34,759 nt of DNA from Balneolaceae bacterium (GCA_007135335.1 SLJB01000103.1:1-34759); one strand, 5' to 3'; positions 8,293-17,168 are shown, counted from the first letter of the stretch. The notes: generated by a model not told the origin, from the sequence alone. Translations and numbers: made by a program.

Positions 8293-10164
8293 ATGGCAAA
8301 TAATTACCGGGCACTTACCCGCACATACCGCCCCCAAACCTTTGAAGATGTTGTTTCACAAGAGCACGTGAGCAGTACGCTTCAGAATGCCATCAAGCAA
8401 AACCGTTTATCCCATGCGTATATGTTCTGCGGCCCGCGTGGGGTTGGTAAAACTACCATGGCACGAGTGCTTGCCCGCGCCATCAATGACATTGATGAGA
8501 CGGTAGACGGAGAGTCGCTAAGCCAGACGCTCAACGTGGTAGAAATCGATGCGGCCTCAAACAACAAGGTTGAGGATGTGCATCACCTGCGGGAAATTGT
8601 GCGTGTTCCGCCTCAAAGCGGCCGTTACAAAATTTTTATTATTGATGAGGTTCACATGCTGAGTAAGCAGGCATTTAATGCTCTGCTGAAAACACTGGAA
8701 GAACCGCCACCGCACGCCATCTTTATATTCGCCACAACAGAACCACATAAAGTTCTGCCAACAATCTTATCACGTGTTCAGCGGTTTGATTTCAAGCGCA
8801 TCAGCGTGGAAGAGATCAGCGCCCGCCTGCGCGATATTTGCGCGAAAGAGGGTATTAAAATTGATGAAGAATCCCTGCACACAATTGCCAGAAAAGCAGA
8901 TGGTGCACTGCGTGATGCGCTCGGTCTGATGGATCAGGCCATTGCATTTTGTGGCACAGATATTCAGTACAATGAGTTAACACAAGCCCTGAACGTTGTT
9001 GGTAACGACGAACTTTTCGAGTTTACAAAATCTGTGGCCAATCGCGATTCAAAGACGGGTTTACTGCTTATTGACAGGCTTCTCAAAGAGGGTGCAGATA
9101 TTCAGGAGTTTTTGGTATCTCTCACACTGCATTTACGTAATCTGTATGTATCACTTCAGAGCGAGAATCTTCATCTTGTTGAAGCTACAGAAGATACCAG
9201 GAAGCGATATAAAGAGTTTGCAGCGTACTTTTCTGAAGATGAATTGATCAGAATGCTCCATTTGGTAAGTGAGGCACAAATAAAGATGCGTGAAGTGCAG
9301 CAGCCGCGGGTTCATTTTGAAATCCTCATGCTTAAACTTATTCATATGAGCAGGGTACGCCAGCTTGGTGAACTTATGGCTGCCATGGACGATCTAAAAA
9401 AAAAAGGAATTGATCCGGCCTCTGTAAATGTAACTTTTCAGGAGCGTGAACCGGTAAAAGACACTTCTTCTCTTACTCATCCAGGAAAAGCACCTGCTGA
9501 AAAAACAGAGACCTCAACCCGGGAAGAAATAAAATCAGAGTCTGATGACTCCGGAAGCAGGGTGCAGCCGGATGCCGTTGTTTATCTGGAAGAACCTGGC
9601 GAAACGGCTGAAGAACAATCCACAACACGGGAACCTGTTCAGGATGCAGTTCAAGAGAATGTGGAAGAAGATATCAGCGATTTTCTGTTGGGGAAACCCA
9701 CCCTGCGAGATATACACCAGCCACACAGGGCTAACGGTGCAGCATCTTTGAAAAAAAATCCGGAACCAATAGAACCGGAAACAGCTACCATTAAGCTGAA
9801 TGGAATAGAAGATATTGAAGCGAGGTGGGAAGTTTTCCTGGAGCTGGCAAGTAAGCAAGTTTCTAAAACACTTTTCATCATCATAAATGATGCACTGCTG
9901 AAAGATTTGAAAGGTACAGAGCTCACGATTTCTGTGAGCACACCTTTTGCGGAAACAGCCATTGAGGAACATAAAATGCAGCTTTCAGGTTTGATGAAGC
10001 AGGCTGTAGGGGTTCACATCCGTTTTAAGTGTGTGTGCGAAAGGCAACAAAAAGTCTCGCCGGAAAGCTTAAGCCCGTACGATCGTTTCAAAGAGCTTCA
10101 GAAGAAGGATTCTCATCTGAAAACTATTGTAGAACTGTTTGGAGCAGAACTGGAATATTCATAA
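8293..10164 (+). CDS. dnaX: DNA polymerase III subunits gamma and tau
   Basis: A 623-residue clamp-loader ATPase. Domain I carries Walker A GPRGVGKT (47-54), Walker B IIDEVH (116-121) and the sensor-1 region FATTEPHKVLPTILSR. Domains II-III run to about residue 370, followed by an acidic linker and a C-terminal tau-like domain (about 495-623) that would contact the replicative polymerase and helicase. Two oddities are visible. The four zinc-binding cysteines expected between INx and EIDAASNN are all absent (residues 65-85), and the SRC box reads SRV. An A10 run at 9396-9405 lies exactly at the end of domain III, with stops close by in both other frames, suggesting production of a shorter gamma. 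It heads the conserved dnaX-ybaB-recR block. Confidence 0.96.
   Translation: MANNYRALTRTYRPQTFEDVVSQEHVSSTLQNAIKQNRLSHAYMFCGPRGVGKTTMARVLARAINDIDETVDGESLSQTLNVVEIDAASNNKVEDVHHLREIVRVPPQSGRYKIFIIDEVHMLSKQAFNALLKTLEEPPPHAIFIFATTEPHKVLPTILSRVQRFDFKRISVEEISARLRDICAKEGIKIDEESLHTIARKADGALRDALGLMDQAIAFCGTDIQYNELTQALNVVGNDELFEFTKSVANRDSKTGLLLIDRLLKEGADIQEFLVSLTLHLRNLYVSLQSENLHLVEATEDTRKRYKEFAAYFSEDELIRMLHLVSEAQIKMREVQQPRVHFEILMLKLIHMSRVRQLGELMAAMDDLKKKGIDPASVNVTFQEREPVKDTSSLTHPGKAPAEKTETSTREEIKSESDDSGSRVQPDAVVYLEEPGETAEEQSTTREPVQDAVQENVEEDISDFLLGKPTLRDIHQPHRANGAASLKKNPEPIEPETATIKLNGIEDIEARWEVFLELASKQVSKTLFIIINDALLKDLKGTELTISVSTPFAETAIEEHKMQLSGLMKQAVGVHIRFKCVCERQQKVSPESLSPYDRFKELQKKDSHLKTIVELFGAELEYS
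9396..9405 (+). promoter_or_regulatory. dnaX: Candidate slippage site (A10) in dnaX
   Basis: Ten consecutive A cover codons 368-371 (Leu-Lys-Lys-Lys). A shift to the -1 frame (or one extra A in the mRNA) gives Arg-Asn and then TGA at 9411-9413, a 373-residue product. The opposite shift reaches TAA at 9425-9427. Known dnaX genes use ribosomal frameshifting (E. coli) or transcriptional slippage on an A9 run (Thermus) to make gamma. Use here is inferred. Confidence 0.55.
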
Positions 10165-10251
10165 AAACTTATTGAAAAGGATTTGCCAGCAAAATGAATT
10201 GTAGGAAAGCCGAATCCGTTTTAATTGTAAACACAGATAAAAAAAACCGAT

Positions 10252-10599
10252 ATGAATCAATTTAACATAGCAGATATGTTTGGTAAAATCTCAGACATGC
10301 AGGCCAAAATGAAAGAAGTACAAGATCGCCTCTCAGAAGTAATTGTAGAAGCTGAAGCCGGCGGCGGAATGGTAAAGGTGAAAGCAAACGGCAAGCGTGA
10401 ACTGATCAGCATTGAGCTGGACAAAGATGTGATTGATCCCGAAGACAAGGAGATGATTGAAGACCTCGTAGTTGCCGGAGTTAACCGTGCACTCGTAAAA
10501 GCTGAAGAAGCTGCCAAGGAAAAAATGCAGGAAGTCTATAAAGATATTATGCCGGGCGGCGGTCTTCCCGGAATGGATATGAGTAAATTCGGCCTCTAA
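10252..10599 (+). CDS. ybaB: YbaB/EbfC family nucleoid-associated protein
   Basis: A 115-residue cytoplasmic protein, the usual family length. The helix with FGKISDMQAKMKEVQDRL, the glycine-rich VEAEAGGGMVKVKANGKRELISIELD core, DKEMIEDLVVAGVNRALVKAEEAAKEKM and the GGGLPGM tail are all family hallmarks. YbaB homodimers bind DNA without strong sequence specificity. Its place between dnaX and recR is conserved in many bacteria and supports the call. It begins 87 bases after dnaX and ends 48 bases before recR, so one transcript is likely. Confidence 0.95.
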   Translation: MNQFNIADMFGKISDMQAKMKEVQDRLSEVIVEAEAGGGMVKVKANGKRELISIELDKDVIDPEDKEMIEDLVVAGVNRALVKAEEAAKEKMQEVYKDIMPGGGLPGMDMSKFGL

Positions 10600-10647
10600 G
10601 GAATAACCCGTGTTTCATTCACTATCCGGCATTCAAAATTCAGTTAC

Positions 10648-11253
10648 ATGCAAATAACCTCAGAGGCTCTCGAAAGAGCCATCGAAGAGCTTGCCAAGCT
10701 TCCCGGTACAGGCCGGAAATCTGCCCGCCGAATGGCCATCTATCTTCTTAAACAAACAGAAGAGAGTGTTACCGTTCTTGCTGATTCCTTAATGCAGCTG
10801 AAAAAATCGGTGAAACGATGCTCTATATGCAGCACAATTACCGATACCGATACCTGTGCAATATGCAGCAATCCTAAACGGAACAATGGTGTAATTTGCG
10901 TGGTGGAAGAGTTTCAGGACGTTTTTATCATCGAAAAAACCAATGAATTCCGCGGGCGATATCACGTGCTCGGCGGCACCATCTCTCCCCTTGAAAATGT
11001 TGGCCCTGATAATATCCGAATAAAAGAATTACTGGAAAGGGCCGGCAGTACGAACGAAAATGTACAGGAGGTTATACTCGCACTGAATCCTGATGCCGAG
11101 GGCGAGGCCACATCGTATTATATCAACAAGCTGCTGCAAAACTATGGCGTGAATGTTACCCGCATTGCATATGGCATTCCCATGGGTACCGAACTCGAAT
11201 ATATCGATGAAGCTACTCTCAGCAGAGCTTTTTCAAGCCGTACAGCGTTTTAA
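10648..11253 (+). CDS. recR: Recombination mediator protein RecR
   Basis: A 201-residue protein of normal family length. The N-terminal helix-hairpin-helix (LAKLPGTGRKSARRMAIYLL, residues 15-34) is followed by a zinc finger with Cys58, Cys61, Cys70 and Cys73. A Toprim domain starts near residue 81 (GVICVVEEFQDVFIIE ... ILALNPDAEGEATSYYI), and a C-terminal GIPMGTELEYIDEATLSRA motif closes it. RecR works with RecO (and RecF) to load RecA on gapped DNA. It is the third gene of the dnaX-ybaB-recR block. The next frame opens inside its 3' end, but the true start of that gene is probably beyond the recR stop. Confidence 0.97.
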   Translation: MQITSEALERAIEELAKLPGTGRKSARRMAIYLLKQTEESVTVLADSLMQLKKSVKRCSICSTITDTDTCAICSNPKRNNGVICVVEEFQDVFIIEKTNEFRGRYHVLGGTISPLENVGPDNIRIKELLERAGSTNENVQEVILALNPDAEGEATSYYINKLLQNYGVNVTRIAYGIPMGTELEYIDEATLSRAFSSRTAF

Positions 11254-11302
11254 CGAATCATTACCAGGAAATAAACCCACTCCTATTTTGCAATATCTAA
11301 AC

Positions 11303-13225
11303 TTGACTCAGTTAAAGAAGCCGGTAGCCACCATTTTTACACTAACACTTATAATTGCTCTCCATCTGCCCGTTACGCTTACAGCCCAAAGCGGAAGCTG
11401 GCAGCAGAATGTGGAATACACGATGGAGATTGATATGGATGCTGCAGCCAATCAGTTCAGCGGTACCCAGAAACTTGTGTATCACAATAATTCACCCGAT
11501 ACGCTTAACCGGGTTTTTTATCATCTTTTTTTCAATGCTTTTCAGCCAAACAGTATGATGGATAAACGTTCGCGAACCATCGCGGATCCCGACCGTCGCG
11601 TTACAGACAGAATTTACCACTATGATGAGACGGAGATTGGGTATCAGAAAGTGAATCTCATGAAGCAAAACGGGTATGAAATTGATTTTACCATAAAAGG
11701 CACCATTATGGAGGTCCATTTGCATCAGCCCATTGCACCGGGTGAAAAAGTAGTTTTTGAGATGGAATTTGAGGCACAGGTACCGCTGCAAACAAGACGC
11801 TCGGGAAGAGATAATGCCGAAGGCATTCGGTTCTCCATGGCGCAGTGGTATCCGAAAATTGCTGCGTATGATGAAAAGGGGTGGTATCCTGAACCCTACA
11901 TCGGGCGCGAATTTTATGCCCCTTTTGGCACGTTTGATGTAACCATTCACATTGACAGAAGTTATGTAGTGGCTGCCGGCTCCATTCTTAAGAACCCCGA
12001 AGAAGTTGGCTTTGGATATGTAGCTGATGAGAATGCCCGTTTACCTGAGGGAGAAAAGCTTACCTGGCATTTTCGATCAGAAAATGTTCACGATTTCATG
12101 TGGGCTGCAGATCCCGATTACACACATACCACGGCTCAGGTGCCGGACGGGCCATTACTTAGATTTTTCTATCAGACGGATCCGGTTGTTGAAAATGCCG
12201 CTGATGACCAGCAGGAGAGGTTGCTGGCAAACTGGGAAGCACTGCCCGATTATACCGTAAAAGCATTTGAGTACATGAATGAGCGGTATGGCATCTATCC
12301 ATATGAAGAGTATGTGGTTATTCAGGGCGGAGATGGCGGTATGGAATACACAATGGGTACACTGATTACCGGAAACCGCACATTTCAAAGTTTGGTTGGT
12401 GTAACGGTTCATGAATTGGTTCATGCATGGTACGAGGGTGCGATTGCCACCAACGAAATTTACGATCAATGGATTGATGAAGGTTTTACAACCTATGTTT
12501 CTGCATTTATCATGAATGAACTGTTCAATGATGGCGAGGGCGACCCGATGCTGAGCCGCTATAACGGATATTTCAGATTGGTCGAAAGCGGTCTCGAAGA
12601 GCCGATGCATCTGCATGCCGATCATTATGTTACGAATATGGCTTATGGCATGGCATCCTACACAAAAGGAGCTATATTTCTGCATCAGCTTGGGTACGTT
12701 ATTGGTGAGAATGCCCTTCAGCGGACACTGAAGCGGTTTTTTGAAGATTGGAAATTTCGCCACCCCACCGGCCAAGATTTTATTCGAATCGCTGAGCGTG
12801 AAAGCGGTATAGAGCTCAACTGGTATTATGATTACTGGATCAACACCACTAAAACCATTGATTATGCAATCTCTGATGTTCTGTCAGCAGGTGAATCTAC
12901 AACGGTTATACTGGAAAGGGCCGGCCTGATGCCTATGCCTCTCGATGTAGAAGTAGAGTTTGCAGACGGAGAAATTGTTCACCACTACATACCTATGAGA
13001 ATTATGTGGGGTCAGAAAGAGAATGAGCTGTCTGATGTGAAACGCTATACAGAAGAAGACTGGCCATGGGTTTTTCCTGAATATGAATTTATAATTGATA
13101 GGCCTAAAGATGAGATTGTTCGAATTGAAATTGATCCATCCCTCAGAATGGCCGATATAAACAGGGTAAATAACATTTGGGAACCGGCTTCTGAAGAATC
13201 AGACAGCCCCTATGAAACGGAATAA
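11303..13225 (+). CDS. Secreted M1-family zinc aminopeptidase-like protein
   Basis: The frame is open from 11153, but that would overlap recR by 101 bases. TTG at 11303 gives MTQLKKPVATIFTLTLIIALHL..TLTAQ, a clean signal peptide, and about 640 residues; TTG 11288 and ATG 11207 are alternatives. The catalytic signature HELVHAWYEG (HELVH at 12410-12424) is followed 18 residues later by the third zinc ligand in QWIDEGFTTY. The exopeptidase loop reads GGMEYTMG, a variant of GAMEN. The N-terminal part has the M1 beta-domain (GTQKLVYHNNSPDTLNRVFYHLF). The protein probably cleaves peptides outside the cytoplasm. It lies between recR and a malic enzyme gene 23 bases downstream. Confidence 0.9.
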   Translation: MTQLKKPVATIFTLTLIIALHLPVTLTAQSGSWQQNVEYTMEIDMDAAANQFSGTQKLVYHNNSPDTLNRVFYHLFFNAFQPNSMMDKRSRTIADPDRRVTDRIYHYDETEIGYQKVNLMKQNGYEIDFTIKGTIMEVHLHQPIAPGEKVVFEMEFEAQVPLQTRRSGRDNAEGIRFSMAQWYPKIAAYDEKGWYPEPYIGREFYAPFGTFDVTIHIDRSYVVAAGSILKNPEEVGFGYVADENARLPEGEKLTWHFRSENVHDFMWAADPDYTHTTAQVPDGPLLRFFYQTDPVVENAADDQQERLLANWEALPDYTVKAFEYMNERYGIYPYEEYVVIQGGDGGMEYTMGTLITGNRTFQSLVGVTVHELVHAWYEGAIATNEIYDQWIDEGFTTYVSAFIMNELFNDGEGDPMLSRYNGYFRLVESGLEEPMHLHADHYVTNMAYGMASYTKGAIFLHQLGYVIGENALQRTLKRFFEDWKFRHPTGQDFIRIAERESGIELNWYYDYWINTTKTIDYAISDVLSAGESTTVILERAGLMPMPLDVEVEFADGEIVHHYIPMRIMWGQKENELSDVKRYTEEDWPWVFPEYEFIIDRPKDEIVRIEIDPSLRMADINRVNNIWEPASEESDSPYETE

Positions 13226-13248
13226 AATCTAAAAAAGAATCGATCCGA

Positions 13249-14421
13249 ATGCCTTCAGAAATTTCACATGATTATGGAAAAAGAGCAGTTGAAGCTCACA
13301 AAAAATATGGTGGAAAAGTTGCCATCCATTCCAAAATGCCGCTCGAAACTGCCGATGATTTAAGCCTTGCTTATACTCCCGGTGTAGCGCAGCCATGCAT
13401 TGAAATTTCGGAGAATCGCAGCCTTGTTTATGAGTACACGTCAAAAAAGAATACCGTTGCGGTAGTGAGTGATGGCTCTGCTGTGCTTGGCCTTGGGAAT
13501 ATTGGCGCGGAAGCATCGCTGCCGGTTATGGAGGGAAAAGCCGTACTGTTTAAAAAGTTTGCTGATGTGGATGCCATTCCCATCATTTTAGATACGCAGG
13601 ATACGGAGGAGATCATTACAGCTGTGAGAATGATTGCGCCAACATTTGGCGGAATAAATCTGGAAGACATTTCAGCACCACGCTGTTTTGAAATTGAACG
13701 CAGGCTAAAAGAGATGCTCGATATTCCCGTTATGCACGACGATCAGCATGGTACAGCTGTTGTGACGCTTGCGGGATTGATGAATGCGCTGAAAGTTACC
13801 GGTAAGAATTTTGAAGAGCTTCGAGTTGTAATCAATGGTGCCGGCGCTGCAGGGAAGGCTATCATCATGCTTCTGCGGGAAGTTGGAGTACGCGATATTG
13901 TAATGTGCGACAGCCGCGGAATTATCTTTAAAGAGAGGGGAGATCTTACTCCGGTTAAAGAAGAGCTGGCATCCATCACAAACAAAAAACAGCTTCAGGG
14001 AAAACTTAAAGATGCCATTGAAAATGCAGACGTGTTTGTCGGGGTTTCAGTGCCGGGAGTACTTACGTCACAGATGGTTAAATCCATGAACGCAAACCCC
14101 ATTATTTTTGCGATGGCGAATCCTGTACCTGAAATAATGCCGGCAGAAGCGGTACAAGCCGGAGCGCGGATTATCGCAACGGGGCGTTCAGATTTTGCCA
14201 ATCAGATCAACAATGTACTGGCATTTCCGGGAATTTTCCGCGGCCTGCTGGACGCCCGTGCCGTAAAACTGACTAACGAAATCTATATTGCCGCAGCACG
14301 TGCAATAGCAGATTGTGTAGAAAACCCAAGTGAAGACAAAATTATACCAAGCGCTTTTGATGCGACCGTTGCGCCGGCTGTAGCCAAGGCAGTAAAAGAT
14401 TGTTGCGTAAAGAACTGCTGA
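13249..14421 (+). CDS. NAD(P)-dependent malic enzyme (short, no PTA domain)
   Basis: A 390-residue bacterial malic enzyme that decarboxylates malate to pyruvate and CO2 with reduction of NAD(P). The catalytic tyrosine region LAYTPGVAQPC, the lysine region KAVLFKKFADVDAIPI, the metal-binding INLEDISAPRCFEIERRL and MHDDQHGTA, and the nucleotide fold VINGAGAAGKA are all present. It matches the N-terminal part of MaeB but lacks the phosphotransacetylase-like extension. Together with the PPDK gene about 10 kb downstream it gives a malate-pyruvate-PEP route. The gene ends one base from the convergent proline dehydrogenase stop. Cofactor preference cannot be read from the sequence. Confidence 0.94.
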   Translation: MPSEISHDYGKRAVEAHKKYGGKVAIHSKMPLETADDLSLAYTPGVAQPCIEISENRSLVYEYTSKKNTVAVVSDGSAVLGLGNIGAEASLPVMEGKAVLFKKFADVDAIPIILDTQDTEEIITAVRMIAPTFGGINLEDISAPRCFEIERRLKEMLDIPVMHDDQHGTAVVTLAGLMNALKVTGKNFEELRVVINGAGAAGKAIIMLLREVGVRDIVMCDSRGIIFKERGDLTPVKEELASITNKKQLQGKLKDAIENADVFVGVSVPGVLTSQMVKSMNANPIIFAMANPVPEIMPAEAVQAGARIIATGRSDFANQINNVLAFPGIFRGLLDARAVKLTNEIYIAAARAIADCVENPSEDKIIPSAFDATVAPAVAKAVKDCCVKNC

Positions 14422-14422
14422 A

Positions 14423-15274
14423 TTATTTTTTAAACATCGTTTTCAGCACGAAAAAGATATTCTCTTTTCTCTCCATCAGTCTGCGTTTAAAGTATGGAAA
14501 CCACATAGTGCCATATGGAACATACACGCGTGCATGATAACCGGCTTTTACAAGCTCTTCCATGGTCTCTTCCCGAAGGCCGTAAAGCATCTGAAATTCA
14601 AACCGGTCTTTGCTGATTTTCTGCTCTTCGGTATATTGTTTTACCCAATTGATAAGTTCATCATCATGCGTTGCTATTCTTGGAAAGCCCGTTTTTTCAA
14701 GTAGTACCTTTGTATAATTTTTAAACGCTTCTCTGATCTCCGGCATTGATTGGATAGCAATATTTCCGGGCTCTTTGTATGCTCCCTTGCAGAGGCGAAC
14801 ATCAGCGCCTGTTTCTGCGAGATCATCAATGTCTTTAGCAGTTCTGTGGAGGTATGCCTGAATTACAATCCCTACATGTTTGCCATACTTTTTATAGGCT
14901 TCTTTATAAATATCGATGGTGCTTTGAGTATAGTCAGAAGCCTCCATATCAATTCGTACAAACGAATTGAGCTCACGGGCTTTTTCAAGCAGTTTGTACA
15001 GATTATTCCTGCAATATTCCTCGTCAATATCGAGCCCCATCATGGTGAGCTTTATAGAGATTGTGCTGGTTAATTTTGCAGCATGAATGTTTTCAAGCAA
15101 TTGAATATAGATCTCAACGGTTTCATCAGCTGTGGTTTTCTCTTTAACATTTTCTCCAAGAAGGTCAAGCGTAACGCGGATCTCTTTATCGTTTATGGCC
15201 TTGATTTTCGGAATAGTCTCTTCAAAAGTCTCTGCAGCTACAAAGCGTTTGGCTAATGCAAAAGGTAATTTCAT
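14423..15274 (-). CDS. Proline dehydrogenase (monofunctional)
   Basis: A 283-residue FAD enzyme oxidising proline to pyrroline-5-carboxylate. The frame extends to a TTG at 15283, but the ATG at 15274 (MKLPFALAKRFVAAETFEE) is preferred. The beta/alpha barrel motifs are clear: STISIKLTMMGLDID, VRIDMEAS, VGIVIQAYLHRT, DVRLCKGAYKEP, IATHDDELI, FEFQMLYGLREE and YVPYGTMWFPYFKRRLMER, the last holding the paired arginines that bind the substrate carboxylate. There is no aldehyde dehydrogenase domain, so a separate P5C dehydrogenase must finish the pathway; none is in the window. The protein is cytoplasmic or peripherally membrane-bound. Confidence 0.93.
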   Translation of the reverse strand: MKLPFALAKRFVAAETFEETIPKIKAINDKEIRVTLDLLGENVKEKTTADETVEIYIQLLENIHAAKLTSTISIKLTMMGLDIDEEYCRNNLYKLLEKARELNSFVRIDMEASDYTQSTIDIYKEAYKKYGKHVGIVIQAYLHRTAKDIDDLAETGADVRLCKGAYKEPGNIAIQSMPEIREAFKNYTKVLLEKTGFPRIATHDDELINWVKQYTEEQKISKDRFEFQMLYGLREETMEELVKAGYHARVYVPYGTMWFPYFKRRLMERKENIFFVLKTMFKK

Positions 15275-15464
15275 GTTCGGCAATTAATGGTAGATAATAG
15301 GCCACAATAATAGGGAACTCTCAGGATACAAACACCACATCCAATTGAACAATTCAATAATTTTTCGACTGTGTAACTCTGCGAGATTAAATTCGTAGTT
15401 CAGAGAAAGGGAATACTTTCCTGTGGAATTTCAAGAATAAACGAAGGCTTTAAATCAGATAACG

Positions 15465-16406
15465 GTGAGAATGATGATCCAAAAAATTGTACAGGCTTTT
15501 ACAGCATTACTAATACTTATCATTACATTTTTTTGTGTGGCAGAAGCACAAAATACAGATGATGCTTACAGAATAAATCGTTTTGACACGTCACAAAATC
15601 CCAAAGTATTTATCAAAACCACCGGCGGTTCAATTGATGTGGTTGGCCATGATGAGAATTTTGTAGAAGTACAGATGTTTGTGAGACGAGGCAACAGAAC
15701 TCTCTCACCTTCAGACACCGATCTGTCCGGCTTTGATATTACCATTCAGTATAGTGATGATCAGGTAACAGCTGAAGCAAGAGCTAAAGGATCTTCCTTT
15801 TTCCGTTCAGTAAATCGTATGTCTGTCTCGTTTCGGGTACTAACACCAACGGGCTCAGATGTTCATGGAGAAACAAGCGGAGGCAGTGTTTCGGCAAATC
15901 ATCTTTATAACCGTGTAAACTTAAAGACAAGTGGTGGCAGTGTAAGAGGCACTTATTTGGAGGGTGATGTGAAACTTCAAACATCCGGAGGTACCATTAC
16001 TCTGGAGGGTATTTCCGGCAACGTGCAGGCCCGAACCAGTGGCGGCAGCATTCGCGTAAATGGATTGGAAGGCACGGCAGAGCTGCGAACATCAGGTGGC
16101 AGTATCCAACTTGAAGAAATTTCAGCCAGGCTGAGTGCCCGAACGAGTGGCGGAAGTATTCGGGGAGGGTTTAATGTATTCTATGATGATGTTGAACTTC
16201 AAACCAGCGGCGGAAACATTACCATTGATATACCGGAAACCGAGCATTTGGAGATAGACCTCAGAGGAAACAGGGTAAATACCAGGTTACAAAACTTCTC
16301 CGGAGTGGTGGAAAGAAATTACGTTCGAGGTAAAATAGGAAATGGGGGTCCGTTAATGTCAGCCCGTACTTCAGGAGGGTCGGTTACATTGCGATATCAT
16401 CCATGA
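15465..16406 (+). CDS. DUF4097-type exported repeat protein
   Basis: About 313 residues; GTG 15465 and ATGs at 15471 and 15474 are all in frame. A signal peptide ends near AEAQN. The core is a solenoid of TSGGS(V/I) units: five consecutive units are exactly 18 residues long, a sixth is 20, and related TTGGSID and TSGGSVT copies cap both ends. Such beta-strand repeats are annotated DUF4097/putative adhesin, and family members are periplasmic or surface proteins of unknown role. It stands alone, 190 bases from the divergent proline dehydrogenase and 146 bases before the oxidase module. Confidence 0.85.
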   Translation: MRMMIQKIVQAFTALLILIITFFCVAEAQNTDDAYRINRFDTSQNPKVFIKTTGGSIDVVGHDENFVEVQMFVRRGNRTLSPSDTDLSGFDITIQYSDDQVTAEARAKGSSFFRSVNRMSVSFRVLTPTGSDVHGETSGGSVSANHLYNRVNLKTSGGSVRGTYLEGDVKLQTSGGTITLEGISGNVQARTSGGSIRVNGLEGTAELRTSGGSIQLEEISARLSARTSGGSIRGGFNVFYDDVELQTSGGNITIDIPETEHLEIDLRGNRVNTRLQNFSGVVERNYVRGKIGNGGPLMSARTSGGSVTLRYHP

Positions 16407-16552
16407 TTTTTCTGGTTTTCGGGGGGTTAAAAGTGCACGTTTAACAGGCGATGCATTTTTTTTTATTTTGGATACACTTATCTTTTTACTTTCTTATGCA
16501 GAACGCTTTATTTTAGCGCGGTTAACAAAAATAAAAAAGGTGAGGTTTAAGA

Positions 16553-16687
16553 ATGGGTGAAAATGAATCCAATGGTGAAGTTGAAGAGTTCCGCCCCAAA
16601 GGTGCCATGGCATTTTTTGTTGTAATGATGGTATTTTTCGCGGTTATTTGGTTTGCACTATACTTTGAACTGTTAAGCAGAGGTTAA
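16553..16687 (+). CDS. cbaD: Cytochrome c oxidase subunit IIa, ba3 type
   Basis: A 44-codon gene. The protein has a short acidic N-terminus, then FRPKGAMAFFVVMMVFFAVIWF and a tail ending LLSRG, that is, PKGA followed by a single membrane helix, as in subunit IIa of the Thermus ba3 oxidase. It ends 4 bases before the subunit II ATG, and the three genes IIa-II-I are in the same order as in Thermus. An AGGTGAGG lies about 10 bases upstream. In the enzyme this helix fills the place of the missing first helix of subunit II. It opens the oxidase transcription unit. Confidence 0.9.
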   Translation: MGENESNGEVEEFRPKGAMAFFVVMMVFFAVIWFALYFELLSRG

Positions 16688-16691
16688 TAAA

Positions 16692-17168
16692 ATGGATAAA
16701 TCAGAAAAACTTGCTTTAGGACTGAGTGGTTTGCTGCTGGTTCTCTTTTTTGGGGCAATTATGTACGCGGCTGTAGCAAAGGATATTGATGTGCCTACGT
16801 GTATCACAGATATGGACCCGTTTGTTACAGATACACTTTTTCAAACCGGACCTGACACGTACGAACTCCAGATGGTTGCCCGAATGTGGGCGTTTCAGCC
16901 AAGTACGGTACGTCTTCCGGTTGGTTCAACGGTAGATTTGTATGTAACCTCTCAGGATATCATTCATGGGTTTAAGGTTGAACAACACAACATAAACCTG
17001 ATGGCTGTACCGGGGGCTATAAACTACATGCGGGTTACATTTAACAAGCCCGGAGAATTTATGTACGCATGCCATGAGTTTTGTGGTGCTGCACACCATA
17101 CAATGGCCGGCCGTTTTATCATTGAAGAAAACGACGAAGTAACTGAAATGATTGGAGGCAGTTTATAA
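16692..17168 (+). CDS. cbaB: Cytochrome c oxidase subunit II, ba3 type (CuA)
   Basis: A 158-residue protein with one N-terminal membrane helix (about residues 7-28) and a cupredoxin domain outside the membrane. The CuA ligands are visible: His92 (IIHGF), then Cys127, Glu129, Cys131, His135 and Met138 in ACHEFCGAAHHTM, with the same spacing as Thermus ba3 subunit II. It receives electrons from a soluble donor, probably the cupredoxin encoded downstream, and passes them to heme b in subunit I. Its TAA overlaps the subunit I ATG (TAATG), implying coupled translation. Confidence 0.96.
   Translation: MDKSEKLALGLSGLLLVLFFGAIMYAAVAKDIDVPTCITDMDPFVTDTLFQTGPDTYELQMVARMWAFQPSTVRLPVGSTVDLYVTSQDIIHGFKVEQHNINLMAVPGAINYMRVTFNKPGEFMYACHEFCGAAHHTMAGRFIIEENDEVTEMIGGSL

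Noticed and set aside
9751-9758. Second A-run (A8) in dnaX as an additional slippage site
   Set aside because: It is shorter and lies within the tau-specific linker, not at a domain boundary; the A10 site is the better candidate.
11153-11302. Upstream start for the M1 peptidase
   Set aside because: It would overlap recR by up to 101 bases and put non-signal-like residues before an otherwise clean signal peptide.
12155-12775. 206-codon minus-strand frame
   Set aside because: It lies wholly inside the M1 peptidase gene, including its HExxH site; a shadow frame with no recognisable features. The same holds for the minus frames at 11492-11950 and 9535-9972.
15850-16230. CRISPR-like array
   Set aside because: The periodic DNA encodes an uninterrupted protein with 18-residue units; the repeats are not identical at the DNA level and there are no unique spacers.
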